A stretch of 18,547 nt of DNA from Liolophura sinensis (Eukaryota; Mollusca; Polyplacophora; Chitonida; Chitonidae). This document shows, piece after piece, positions 1-9,329 of the stretch. Both the position numbers and the translations under genes were made by a program. The DNA lies in contig NW_027018525.1 of the NCBI RefSeq assembly GCF_032854445.1, positions 1 through 18,547 of the forward strand, written 5' to 3'. Positions within the stretch are counted from its first letter, which is position 1. Each line of letters opens with the position of its first letter. Under the pieces are notes generated by a model. The model was not told the DNA's origin. It saw only the letters and a program-made list of their open reading frames with translations, and made no database searches.

Positions 1-550
1 CGACGTATTTTGTGACGAGAAATCGAATGGTGCAAACCGCGTTGCTCTCCGACCAATACTTTTGGCTGTAGTGACATTTGAATGATCATTTATGTCATAA
101 TCACGTGCCAAGCAACGGCTCTTACGCCATGGAAATCAGGGAAATTTGCAATTTTTCAACAGCTGCCGATGCCCTGGCCCAATTCCTCATCTTTTAGCAC
201 CTTATAATTGTGGGTCAGTGTTTAGTTGTACTTTTTACAGCAGACTGTTTCAAGTACCTTGTGTTTTTCACGTACAAATGGTGTGGTTTTTCTACACGTA
301 GATAAAGACATTGAGATTGTCTTGGACTTAGAAGTAAGACAATTGCTGGGTGAGTTCAATGGGCTTGGCCCAAAGATTTCAGGTCTTCTGGGCTACCGAA
401 GGGCACATAACTTATAGTCAAAAGTTGAATATAGTAATGACCAGTCGCGATTGTACAGAGTACAGTGTAGCCGATTTCAATTAACAAAAAGACCAGGTAA
501 AAATGCAAAAGTGGAAAAAGTGTTCCAGTGCTGCTGGTAAGAGGCTAATC
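1..550 (+). repeat. Monomer U1, distinct edge subfamily, cassette a
   Basis: Carries GTGACATTTG, TTTTAGCACC, CTGTTTCAAG and AAAAAGTGTT, which only U2 shares. Private changes include GCCAAGC, TACGCCATGG, GAAATCAGG and GTTCAAT, plus one extra C in GATGCCCTGG (length 550). It is the most divergent unit by private substitutions. Confidence 0.93.
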
Positions 551-630
551 CGACGTATTTTGTGACGAGAAATCGAATGGTGCAAACCGCGTTGCTCTCC
601 GACCAATACTTTTGGCTGTAGTGACATTTG

Positions 631-640
631 AATGATCATT
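631..640. repeat. 10-bp perfect palindrome AATGATCATT (shown in U2)
   Basis: A perfect palindrome present in every unit type except the three 7-bp-deletion units, where it reads GCATGATTAT and is broken by two substitutions. Role unknown. Confidence 0.75.
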
Positions 641-710
641 TATGTCATAATCACGTGCCCAGCAACGGCTCTTACTCCATGGAAACCAGGGAAATTTGCA
701 ATTTTTCAAC

Positions 711-780
711 AGCTGCCGATGCCTGGCCCAATTCCTCATCTTTTAGCACCTTATAATTGTGGGTCAGTGTTTAGTTTGTA
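711..780. other. Variable cassette of the monomer (shown in U2)
   Basis: This part of each unit exists in four versions: a (TATAATTGTGGG), b (TACTGAAGTGGG), c (TATTCATGTGGG with GTCTGTGGTC) and d (CTGTCTC with TACTGAAGTGAG). They number 9, 8, 11 and 6 units. Differences are clustered, so whole segments rather than single bases appear to be exchanged. Confidence 0.8.
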
Positions 781-865
781 CTTTTTACAGCAGACTGTTT
801 CAAGTACCTTGTGTTTTTCACGTACAAATGGTGTGGTTTTTCTACACGTAGATAAAGACATTGAG

Positions 866-893
866 ATTGTCTTGGACTTAGAAGTAAGACAAT
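866..893. repeat. 8-bp inverted repeat with 12-nt loop (shown in U2)
   Basis: ATTGTCTT (866-873) and AAGACAAT (886-893) are perfect reverse complements. A further AAGACA at 855-860 could pair with the same TGTCTT. U11, U17, U25 and U27 read AAGGCAAT, which still allows a G-U pair in RNA. Function, if any, is unknown. Confidence 0.6.
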
Positions 894-940
894 TGCTGGG
901 TGAGTTAAATGGGCTTGGCCCAAAGATTTCAGGTCTTCTG

Positions 941-1044
941 GGCTACCGAAGGGCACATAACTTATAGTCAAAAGTTGAATATAGTAATGACCAGTCGCGA
1001 TTGTACAGAGTACAGTGTAGCCGATTTCAATTAACAAAAAGACC
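941..1044. other. Near-invariant block of the monomer (shown in U2)
   Basis: This stretch, from GGCTACCGAA to AAAAAGACC, is almost unchanged across all copies while the cassette upstream varies. I see changes only in U16, U17 (GAATGTAG), U18, U29, U30 (one-base loss) and U32 (one-base gain). It contains TCGCGA and the short repeat GTACAGAGTAC. It may be a protein-binding or nucleosome-positioning segment, or simply the most homogenised part. No known motif is recognised. Confidence 0.6.
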
Positions 1045-1100
1045 AGGTAAAAATGCAAAAGTGGAAAAAGTGTTCCAGTGCTGCTGGTAAGAGGCTAATC

Positions 1101-1649
1101 CGACGTATTTTGTGACGAGAAATCGAATGGTGCAAACCGCGTTGCTCTCCGACCAATACTTTTGGCTGTAGCGACAATTGAATGATCATTTATGTCATAA
1201 TCACGTGCCCAGCAACGGCTCTTACTCCATGGAAACAAGGGAAATTTGCAATTTTTCAACAGCTGCCGATGCCTGGCTCAATTCCGCATCTTTTGGCACC
1301 TTACTGAAGTGGGTCAGTGTTCAGTTGTACTTTTTACAGCAGACTGTATCAAGTACCTTGTGTTTTTCACGTACAAATGGTGTTGTTTTTCTACACGTAG
1401 ATAAAGACATTGAGATTGTCTTGCACTTAGAAGTAAGACAATTGCTGGGTGAGTTAAATGGGCTTGGCCCAAAGATTTCAGGTCTTCTGGGCTACCGAAG
1501 GGCACATAACTTATAGTCAAAAGTTGAATATAGTAATGACCAGTCGCGATTGTACAGAGTACAGTGTAGCCGATTTCAATTAACAAAAAGACCCGGCAAA
1601 AATGCAAAAGTAGAAAAACTGTTCCAGTGCTGCTGGTAAGAGGCTAATC
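1101..1649 (+). repeat. Monomer U3, cassette b
   Basis: Cassette TACTGAAGTGGG with GTTGTAC rather than the usual b-type TTTTAC. Has GCGACAATTG, GGTGTTG and GCACTTA. Diagnostic pair G/CAG. The tail has the unique CCCGGC and then GTAGAAAAACTG, which in this array is nearly always followed by a unit starting CGATG. First unit after the U1-U2 subfamily. Confidence 0.94.
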
Positions 1650-2198
1650 CGATGTATTTTGTGACGAGAAATCGAATGGTGCAAACCGCGTTTCTCTCCG
1701 ACCAATACTTTTGGCTGTAGTGACAATTGAATGATCATTTATGTCATAATCACGTGCCCAGCAACGGCTCTTACTCCATGGAAACCAGGGAAATTTGCAA
1801 TTTTTCAACAGGTGCCGATGCCTGGCTCAATTCCGCATCTTTTGGCACCTTATTCATGTGGGTCTGTGGTCAGTTGTACTTTTTACAGCAGACTGTATCA
1901 AGTACCTTGTGTTTTTCACGTACAAATGGTGTTGTTTTTCTACACGTAGATAAAGACATTGAGATTGTCTTGGACTTAGAAGTAAGACAATTGCTGGGTG
2001 AGTTAAATGGGCTTAGCCCAAAGATTTGACGTCTTCTGGGCTACCGAAGGGCACATAACTTATAGTCAAAAGTTGAATATAGTAATGACCAGTCGCGATT
2101 GTACAGAGTACAGTGTAGCCGATTTCAATTAACAAAAAGACCGGGTAAAAATGCAAAAGTGGAAAAACTGTTCCAGTGCTGCTGGTAAGAGGCTAATC
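1650..2198 (+). repeat. Monomer U4, cassette c, CGATG start
   Basis: Begins CGATG, has GCGTTTCTC, CAGGTGCC and cassette TATTCATGTGGG, GGTGTTG, pair A/GAC and tail CCGGGTAAAA. Belongs to the same haplotype as U9 and U15. Confidence 0.94.
2008..2042. repeat. Three competing hairpin arms (shown in U4)
   Basis: TGGGCT (2008-2013), AGCCCA (2015-2020) and TGGGCT (2037-2042): the middle arm can pair with either outer arm. The first pairing is a 13-bp near-palindrome around one T. In units with G at the variable site the first hairpin shortens to TGGGC/GCCCA with a 3-nt loop. GACGTC, itself a palindrome, lies at 2028-2033 in GAC-type units. Confidence 0.55.
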
Positions 2199-2748
2199 CG
2201 ACGTATTTTGTGACGAGAAATCGAATGGTGCAAACCGCGTTGCTCTCCGACCAATACTTTTGCCTGTAGCGACAATTGAATGATCATTTATGTCATAATC
2301 ACGTGCCCAGCAACGGCTCTTACTCCATGGAAACCAGGGGAAATTTGCAATTTTTCAACAGCTGCCGATGCCTGGCCCAATTTCTCATCTTTTGGCACCT
2401 TATAATTGTGGGTCAGTGTTCAGTTGTACTTTTTACAGCAGACTGTATCAAGTACCTTGTGTTTTTCACGTACAAATGGTGTGGTTTTTCTACACGTAGA
2501 TAAAGACATTGAGATTGTCTTGGACTTAGAAGTAAGACAATTGCTGGGTGAGTTAAATGGGCTTGGCCGAAAGATTTCAGGTCTTCTGGGCTACCGAAGG
2601 GCACATAACTTATAGTCAAAAGTTGAATATAGTAATGACCAGTCGCGATTGTACAGAGTACAGTGTAGCCGATTTCAATTAACAAAAAGACCAGGTAAAA
2701 ATGCAAAAGTGGAAAAATTGTTCCAGTGCTGCTGGTAAGAGGCTAATC
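2199..2748 (+). repeat. Monomer U5, cassette a
   Basis: TTGCCTG with GCGACAATTG, cassette TATAATTGTGGG but with TGTTCAG instead of TGTTTAG, pair G/CAG with a private GGCCGAAAG, and tail AGGTAAAA with AAAAATTG. One extra G in CAGGGGAAA gives length 550. The mixed cassette ending suggests conversion from a b-type unit. Confidence 0.93.
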
Positions 2749-3297
2749 TGACGTATTTTGTGACGAGAAATCGAATGGTGCAAACCGGGTTGCTCTCCGA
2801 CCAATACTTTTGGCTGTAGTGACAATTGAATGATCATTTATGTCATAATCACGTGCCCAGCAACGGCTCTTACTCCATGGAAACCAGGGAAATTTGCAAT
2901 TTTTCAACAGGTGCCGATGCCTGGCTCAATTCCGCATCTTTTGGCACCTTATTCATGTGGGTCTGTGGTCAGTTGTACTTTTTACAGCAGACTGTATCAA
3001 GTACCTTGTGTTTATCACGTACAAATGGTGTGGTTTTTCTACACGTAGATAAAGACATTGGGATTGTCTTGCACTTAGAAGTAAGACAATTGCTGGGTGA
3101 GTTAAATGGGCTTGGCCCAAAGATTTCAGGTCTTCTGGGCTACCGAAGGGCACATAACTTATAGTCAAAAGTTGAATATAGTAATGACCAGTCGCGATTG
3201 TACAGAGTACAGTGTAGCCGATTTCAATTAACAAAAAGACCAGGCAAAAATGGAAAAGTGGAAAAACTGTTCCAGTGCTGCTGGTAAGAGGCTAATC
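2749..3297 (+). repeat. Monomer U6, cassette c with b-type 3' half
   Basis: Begins TGACG (C to T at the junction), has CGGGTTGC, cassette TATTCATGTGGG, then GTTTATCACG and GCACTTA, which are normally coupled to cassette b. Private GGGATTG and AAAATGGAAAAG. Pair G/CAG. A likely c/b mosaic. Confidence 0.92.
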
Positions 3298-3846
3298 CGA
3301 CGTATTTTGTGACGAGAAATCGAATGGTGCAAACCGCGTTGCTCTCCGACCAATACTTTTGGCTGTAGTGACAATTGAATGATCATTTATGTCATAATCA
3401 CGTGCCCAGCAACGGCTCTTACTCCATGGAAACCAGGGAAATTTGCAATTTTTCAACAGTTGCCGATGCCTGTCTCAATTCCGCGTCTTTTGGCACCTTA
3501 CTGAAGTGAGTCAGTGTTCAGTTGTACTTTTTACAGCAGACTGTATCAAGTACCTTGTGTTTTTCACGTACAAATGGTGTGGTTTTTCTACACGTAGATA
3601 AAGACATTGAGATTGTCTTGGACTTAGAAGTAAGACAATTGCTGGGTGAGTTAAATGGGCTTAGCCCAAAGATTTCAGGTCTTCTGGGCTACCGAAGGGC
3701 ACATAACTTATAGTCAAAAGTTGAATATAGTAATGACCAGTCGCGATTGTACAGAGTACAGTGTAGCCGATTTCAATTAACAAAAAGACCAGGCAAAAAT
3801 GCAAAAGTGGAAAAACTGTTCCAGTGCTGCTGGTAAGAGGCTAATC
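3298..3846 (+). repeat. Monomer U7, cassette d
   Basis: CTGTCTC with TACTGAAGTGAG, the d cassette, whose TGA interrupts the forward open frame. Private CAGTTGCC and CGCGTC. Pair A/CAG, one of four units with this combination. Tail AGGCAAAA, GTGGAAAAACTG. Confidence 0.93.
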
Positions 3847-4395
3847 CGACGTATTTTGTGACGAGAAATCGAATGATGCAAACCGCGTTGCTCTCCGACC
3901 AATACTTTTGGCTGTAGTGACAATTGAATGATCATTTATGTCATAATCACGTGCCCAGAAACGGCTCTTACTCCATGGAAACCAGGGAAATTTGCAATTT
4001 TTCAACAACTGCCGATGCCTGGCTCAATTCCGCAACTTTTGGCACCTTACTGAAGTCGGTCAGTGTTCAGTTTTACTTTTTACAGCAGACTGTATCAAGT
4101 ACCTTGTGTTTATCACGTACAAATGGTGTGGTTTTTCTACACGTAGATAAAGACATTGAGATTGTCTTGCACTTAGAAGTAAGACAATTGCTGGGTGAGT
4201 TAAATGGGCTTGGCCCAAAGATTTCAGGTCTTCTGGGCTACCGAAGGGCACATAACTTATAGTCAAAAGTTGAATATAGTAATGACCAGTCGCGATTGTA
4301 CAGAGTACAGTGTAGCCGATTTCAATTAACAAAAAGACCAGGCAAAAATGCAAAAGTAGAAAAACTGTTCCAGTGCTGCTGGTAAGAGGCTAATC
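3847..4395 (+). repeat. Monomer U8, cassette b variant
   Basis: GAATGATGC, CAACTGCC, CGCAACTT, TTTTAC, GTTTATCACG, GCACTTA, pair G/CAG, tail GTAGAAAAACTG. Shares GATGC, CAACTGCC and CGCAACTT with U30, 12,054 bp downstream. Private CCCAGAAAC and GAAGTCGG. Confidence 0.93.
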
Positions 4396-4944
4396 CGATG
4401 TATTTTGTGACGAGAAATCGAATGGTGCAAACCGCGTTGCTTTCCGACCAATACTTTTGGCTGTAGTGACAATTGAATGATCATTTATGTCATAATCACG
4501 TGCCCAGCAACGGCTCTTACTCCATGGAAACCAGGGAAATTTGCAATTTTTCAACAGGTGCCGATGCCTGGCTCAATTCCGCATCTTTTGGCACCTTATT
4601 CATGTGGGTCTGTGGTCAGTTGTACTTTTTACAGCAGACTGTATCAAGTACCTTGTGTTTTTCACGTACAAATGGTGTTGTTTTTCTACACGTAGATAAA
4701 GACATTGAGATTGTCTTGGACTTAGAAGTAAGACAATTGCTGGGTGAGTTAAATGGGCTTAGCCCAAAGATTTGACGTCTTCTGGGCTACCGAAGGGCAC
4801 ATAACTTATAGTCAAAAGTTGAATATAGTAATGACCAGTCGCGATTGTACAGAGTACAGTGTAGCCGATTTCAATTAACAAAAAGACCGGGTAAAAATGC
4901 AAAAGTGGAAAAACTGTTCCAGTGCTGCTGGTAAGAGGCTAATC
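4396..4944 (+). repeat. Monomer U9, cassette c, CGATG start
   Basis: CGATG, GCTTTCC, CAGGTGCC, TATTCATGTGGG, GGTGTTG, A/GAC, CCGGGTAAAA. Matches U15 at every diagnostic site I checked. Confidence 0.94.
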
Positions 4945-5493
4945 CGACGTATTTTGTGACGAGAAATCGAATGGTGCAAACCGCGCTTCTCTCCGACCAA
5001 TACTTTTGCCTGTAGTGACAATTGAATGATCATTTATGTCATAATCACGTGCCCAGCAACGGCTCTTACTCCATGGAACCCAGGGAAATTTGCAATTTTT
5101 CAACAGGTGCCGATGCCTGGCTCAATTCCGCATCTTTTGGCACCTTATTCATGTGGGTCTGTGGTCAGTTGTACTTTTTACAGCAGACTGTATCAAGTAC
5201 CTTGTGTTTTTCACGTACAAATGGTGTGGTTTTTCTACACGTAGATAAAGACATTGAGATTGTCTTGGACTTAGAAGTAAGACAATTGCTGGGTGAGTTA
5301 AATGGGCTTGGCCCAAAGATTTGACGTCTTCTGGGCTACCGAAGGGCACATAACTTATAGTCAAAAGTTGAATATAGTAATGACCAGTCGCGATTGTACA
5401 GAGTACAGTGTAGCCGATTTCAATTAACAAAAAGACCAGGTAAAAATGCAAAAGTGGAAAAATTGTTCCAGTGCTGCTGGTAAGAGGCTAATC
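4945..5493 (+). repeat. Monomer U10, cassette c with a-type tail
   Basis: GCGCTTCTC, TTGCCTG, GGAACCCAGG, cassette TATTCATGTGGG, rare pair G/GAC, tail AGGTAAAA with AAAAATTG. The 3' half matches U18 and U24 although their cassette is a, so the unit is mosaic. Confidence 0.92.
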
Positions 5494-6042
5494 CGACGTA
5501 TTTTGTGACGAGAAATCGAATGGTGCAAACCGCGTTGCTCTCCGACCAATACTTTTGGCTGTAGTGACAATTGAATGATCATTTATGTCATAATCACGTG
5601 CCCAGCAACGGCTCTTACTCCATGGAAACCAGGGAAATTTGCAATTTTTCAACAGCTGCCGATGCCTGGCTCAATTCCGCATCTTTTGGCACCTTACTGA
5701 AGTGGGTCAGTGTTCAGTTTTACTTTTTACAGCAGACTGTATCAAGTACCTTGTGTTTATCACGTACAAATGGTGTGGTTTTTCTACACGTAGATAAAGA
5801 CATTGACATTGTCTTGCACTTAGAAGTAAGGCAATTGCTGGGTGAGTTAAATGGGCTTAGCCCAAAGATTTGACGTCTTCTGGGCTACCGAAGGGCACAT
5901 AACTTATAGTCAAAAGTTGAATATAGTAATGACCAGTCGCGATTGTACAGAGTACAGTGTAGCCGATTTCAATTAACAAAAAGACCAGGCAATAATGCAA
6001 AAGTGGAAAAACTGTTCCAGTGCTGCTGGTAAGAGGCTAATC
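5494..6042 (+). repeat. Monomer U11, cassette b, part of block repeated at U25
   Basis: TACTGAAGTGGG, TTTTAC, GTTTATCACG, GCACTTA, AAGGCAATTG, A/GAC and the rare CAGGCAATAATG. Private GACATTGACATTG. The rare tail is shared only with U25, 7,671 bp away. Confidence 0.94.
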
Positions 6043-6591
6043 CGACGTATTTTGTGACGAGAAATCGAATGGTGCAAACCGGGTTGCTCTCCGACCAATA
6101 CGTTTGGCTGTAGTGACAATTGAATGATCATTTATGTCATAATCACGTGCCCAGCAACGGCTCTTACTCCATGGAAACCAGGGAAATTTGCAATTTATCA
6201 ACAGCTGCCGATGCCTGGCCCAATTCCGCATCTTTTGGCACCTTATTCATGTGGGTCTGTGGTCAGTTGTACTTTTTACAGCAGACTGTATCAAGTACCT
6301 TGTGTTTTTCACGTACAAATGGTGTGGTTTTTCTACACGTAGATAAAGACATTGAGATTGTCTTGGACTTAGAAGTAAGACAATTGCTGGGTGAGTTAAA
6401 TGGGCTTAGCCCAAAGATTTGACGTCTTCTGGGCTACCGAAGGGCACATAACTTATAGTCAAAAGTTGAATATAGTAATGACCAGTCGCGATTGTACAGA
6501 GTACAGTGTAGCCGATTTCAATTAACAAAAAGACCAGGTAAAAATGCAAAAGTGGAAAAATTGTTCCAGTGCTGTTGGTAAGAGGCTAATC
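6043..6591 (+). repeat. Monomer U12, cassette c, part of block repeated at U26
   Basis: CGGGTTGC, ATACGTTTGG, AATTTATCAAC, TGGCCCAATTCC joined to TATTCATGTGGG, A/GAC, AAAAATTG and a GCTGTTGGT ending. Shares the rare ACGTTTGG and TTTATCAAC with U26 only. Confidence 0.94.
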
Positions 6592-7133
6592 CGACGTATT
6601 TTGTGACGAGAAATCGAATGGTGCAAACCGCGTTGCTCTCTGACCAATACCTTTGGCTGTAGCGACAATTGCATGATTATTTATGTCATAATCACGTGCC
6701 CAGCAACGGCTCTTACTCCATGGAAACATTGGCAATTTTTCAACAGGTGCCGATGCCTGGCTCAATTCCGCATCTTTTGGCACCTTATTCATGTGGGTCT
6801 GTGGTCAGTTGTACTTTTTACAGCAGACTGTATCAAGTACCTTGTGTTTTTCACGTACAAATGGTGTTGTTTTTCTACACGTAGATAAAGACATTGAGAT
6901 TGTCTTGGACTTAGAAGTAAGACAATTGCTGGGTGAGTTAAATGGGCTTGGCCCAAAGATTTCAGGTCTTCTGGGCTACCGAAGGGCACATAACTTATAG
7001 TCAAAAGTTGAATATAGTAATGACCAGTCGCGATTGTACAGAGTACAGTGTAGCCGATTTCAATTAACAAAAAGACCAGGCAAAAATGCAAAAGTGGAAA
7101 AACTGTTCCAGTGCTGCTGGTAAGAGGCTAATC
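6592..7133 (+). repeat. Monomer U13, 7-bp deletion subtype, cassette c
   Basis: 542 bp. Seven bases (CAGGGAA) are missing after GGAAAC, and the next bases read ATTGGC instead of ATTTGC. Also GCTCTCTG, ACCTTTGG, and GCATGATTAT, which breaks the usual 10-bp palindrome. Pair G/CAG. First of three copies, 7 units apart. Confidence 0.96.
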
Positions 7134-7682
7134 CGACGTATTTTGTGACGAGAAATCGAATGGTGCAAACCGCGTTGCTCTCCGACCAATACTTTTGGCT
7201 GTAGTGACAATTGAATGATCATTTATGTCATAATCACGTGCCCAGCAACGGCTCTTACTCCATGGAAACCAGGGAAATTTGCAATTTTTCAACAGCTGCC
7301 GATGCCTGTCTCAATTCCGCATCTTTTGGCACCTTACTGAAGTGAGTCAGTGTTCAGTTGTACTTTTTACAGCAGACTGTATCAAGTACCTTGTGTTTTT
7401 CACGTACAAATGGTGTGGTTTTTCTACACGTAGATAAAGACATTGAGATTGTCTTGGACTTAGAAGTAAGACAATTGCTGGGTGAGTTAAATGGGCTTAG
7501 CCCAAAGATTTGACGTCTTCTGGGCTACCGAAGGGCACATAACTTATAGTCAAAAGTTGAATATAGTAATGACCAGTCGCGATTGTACAGAGTACAGTGT
7601 AGCCGATTTCAATTAACAAAAAGACCAGGCAAAAATGCAAAAGTAGAAAAACTGTTCCAGTGCTGCTGGTAAGAGGCTAATC
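7134..7682 (+). repeat. Monomer U14, cassette d
   Basis: CTGTCTC and TACTGAAGTGAG, A/GAC, AGGCAAAA, GTAGAAAAACTG. Same states as U31. Follows a 7-bp-deletion unit, as U21 does. Confidence 0.94.
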
Positions 7683-8231
7683 CGATGTATTTTGTGACGA
7701 GAAATCGAATGGTGCAAACCGCGTTGCTTTCCGACCAATACTTTTGGCTGTAGTGACAATTGAATGATCATTTATGTCATAATCACGTGCCCAGCAACGG
7801 CTCTTACTCCATGGAAACCAGGGAAATTTGCAATTTTTCAACAGGTGCCGATGCCTGGCTCAATTCCGCATCTTTTGGCACCTTATTCATGTGGGTCTGT
7901 GGTCAGTTGTACTTTTTACAGCAGACTGTATCAAGTACCTTGTGTTTTTCACGTACAAATGGTGTTGTTTTTCTACACGTAGATAAAGACATTGAGATTG
8001 TCTTGGACTTAGAAGTAAGACAATTGCTGGGTGAGTTAAATGGGCTTAGCCCAAAGATTTGACGTCTTCTGGGCTACCGAAGGGCACATAACTTATAGTC
8101 AAAAGTTGAATATAGTAATGACCAGTCGCGATTGTACAGAGTACAGTGTAGCCGATTTCAATTAACAAAAAGACCGGGTAAAAATGCAAAAGTGGAAAAA
8201 CTGTTCCAGTGCTGCTGGTAAGAGGCTAATC
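7683..8231 (+). repeat. Monomer U15, cassette c, CGATG start
   Basis: CGATG, GCTTTCC, CAGGTGCC, TATTCATGTGGG, GGTGTTG, A/GAC, CCGGGTAAAA: the U9 haplotype, 3,287 bp (six units) downstream of it. Confidence 0.94.
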
Positions 8232-8780
8232 CGACGTATTTTGTGACGAGAAATCGAATGGTGCAAACCGCGTTGCTCTCCGACCAATACTTTTGCCTGT
8301 AGCGACAATTGAATGATCATTTATGTCATAATCACGTGCCCAGCAACGGCTCTTACTCCATGGAAACCAGGGAAATTTGCAATTTTTCAACAGCTGCCGA
8401 TGCCTGGCCCAATTCCTCATCTTTTGGCACCTTATAATTGTGGGTCAGTGTTTAGTTGTACTTTTTACAGCAGACTGTATCAAGTACCTTGTGTTTTTCA
8501 CGTACAAATGGTGTGGTTTTTCTACACGTAGATAAAGACATTGAGATTGTCTTGGACTTAGAAGTAAGACAATTGCTGGGTGAGTTAAATGGGCTTGGCC
8601 CAAAGATTTCAGGTCTTCTGGGCTACCGAAGGGCACATAACTTATAGTCAAAAGTTGAATATAGTAATGACCAGTCGCCATTGTACAGGGTACAGTGTAG
8701 CCGATTTCAATTAACAAAAAGACCAGGTAAAAATGCAAAAGTGGAAAAATTGTTCCAGTGCTGCTGGTAAGAGGCTAATC
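8232..8780 (+). repeat. Monomer U16, cassette a
   Basis: TTGCCTG, GCGACAATTG, TATAATTGTGGG, TGTTTAG, G/CAG, AGGTAAAA, AAAAATTG. Private GTCGCCATTGTACAGGG, one of the few changes inside the otherwise invariant 3' block. Matches U33. Confidence 0.94.
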
Positions 8781-9329
8781 CGACGTATTTTGTGACGAGA
8801 AATCGAATGGTGCAAACCGCGTTGCTCTCCGACCAATACTTTTGGCTGTAGTGACAATTGAATGATCATTTATGTCATAATCACGTGCCCAGCAACGGCT
8901 CTTACTCCATGGAAACCAGGGAAATTTGCAATTTTTCAACAGCTGCCGATGCCTGGCTCAATTCCGCATCTTTTGGCACCTTACTGAAATGGGTCAGTGT
9001 TCAGTTTTACTTTTTACAGCAGACTGTATCAAGTACCTTGTGTTTATCACGTACAAATGGTGTGGTTTTTCTACACGTAGATAAAGACATTGAGATTGTC
9101 TTGCACTTAGAAGTAAGGCAATTGCTGGGTGAGTTAAATGGGCTTAGCCCAAAGATTTCAGGTCTTCTGGGCTACCGAAGGGCACATAACTTATAGTCAA
9201 AAGTTGAATGTAGTAATGACCAGTCGCGATTGTACAGAGTACAGTGTAGCCGATTTCAATTAACAAAAAGACCAGGCAAAAATGCAAAAGTAGAAAAACT
9301 GTTCCAGTGCTGCTGGTAAGAGGCTAATC
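8781..9329 (+). repeat. Monomer U17, cassette b
   Basis: TACTGAAATGGG (private A), TTTTAC, GTTTATCACG, GCACTTA, AAGGCAATTG, pair A/CAG, GTAGAAAAACTG. Has one of the longest undisturbed forward open frames (112 codons), but no sign that it is a gene. Confidence 0.93.

Larger units (their letters stand above)
551..1100 (+). repeat. Monomer U2, distinct edge subfamily, cassette a
   Basis: Nearly the same as U1, with only about seven differences seen by eye, and with the same four subfamily markers. It has one extra T in TAGTTTGTAC (length 550). It is used below as the reference unit for positions of internal motifs. Confidence 0.94.

Noticed and set aside
575-590. RNA polymerase III B-box-like ATCGAATGG
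   Set aside because: Only the TCGAAT core fits, with no proper A box upstream and no tRNA fold.
652-657. CACGTG E-box in every unit
   Set aside because: A 6-bp palindrome is expected by chance in many sequences, and its recurrence only reflects the repeat. No promoter context is visible.
1178-1516. Recurring forward open frame of up to 112 codons (also 2826-3164, 3924-4262, 8858-9196, 18172-18510)
   Set aside because: It recurs once per monomer and is cut by TGA in cassette d and in GAC-type units, and by a frameshift in the 7-bp-deletion units. No family resemblance was recognised.
2413-2706. Recurring antisense open frame of about 97-100 codons
   Set aside because: Closed by TAA in every unit with A at the variable site (17 of 34), and no codon-level constraint is visible. 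It is a by-product of the repeat.
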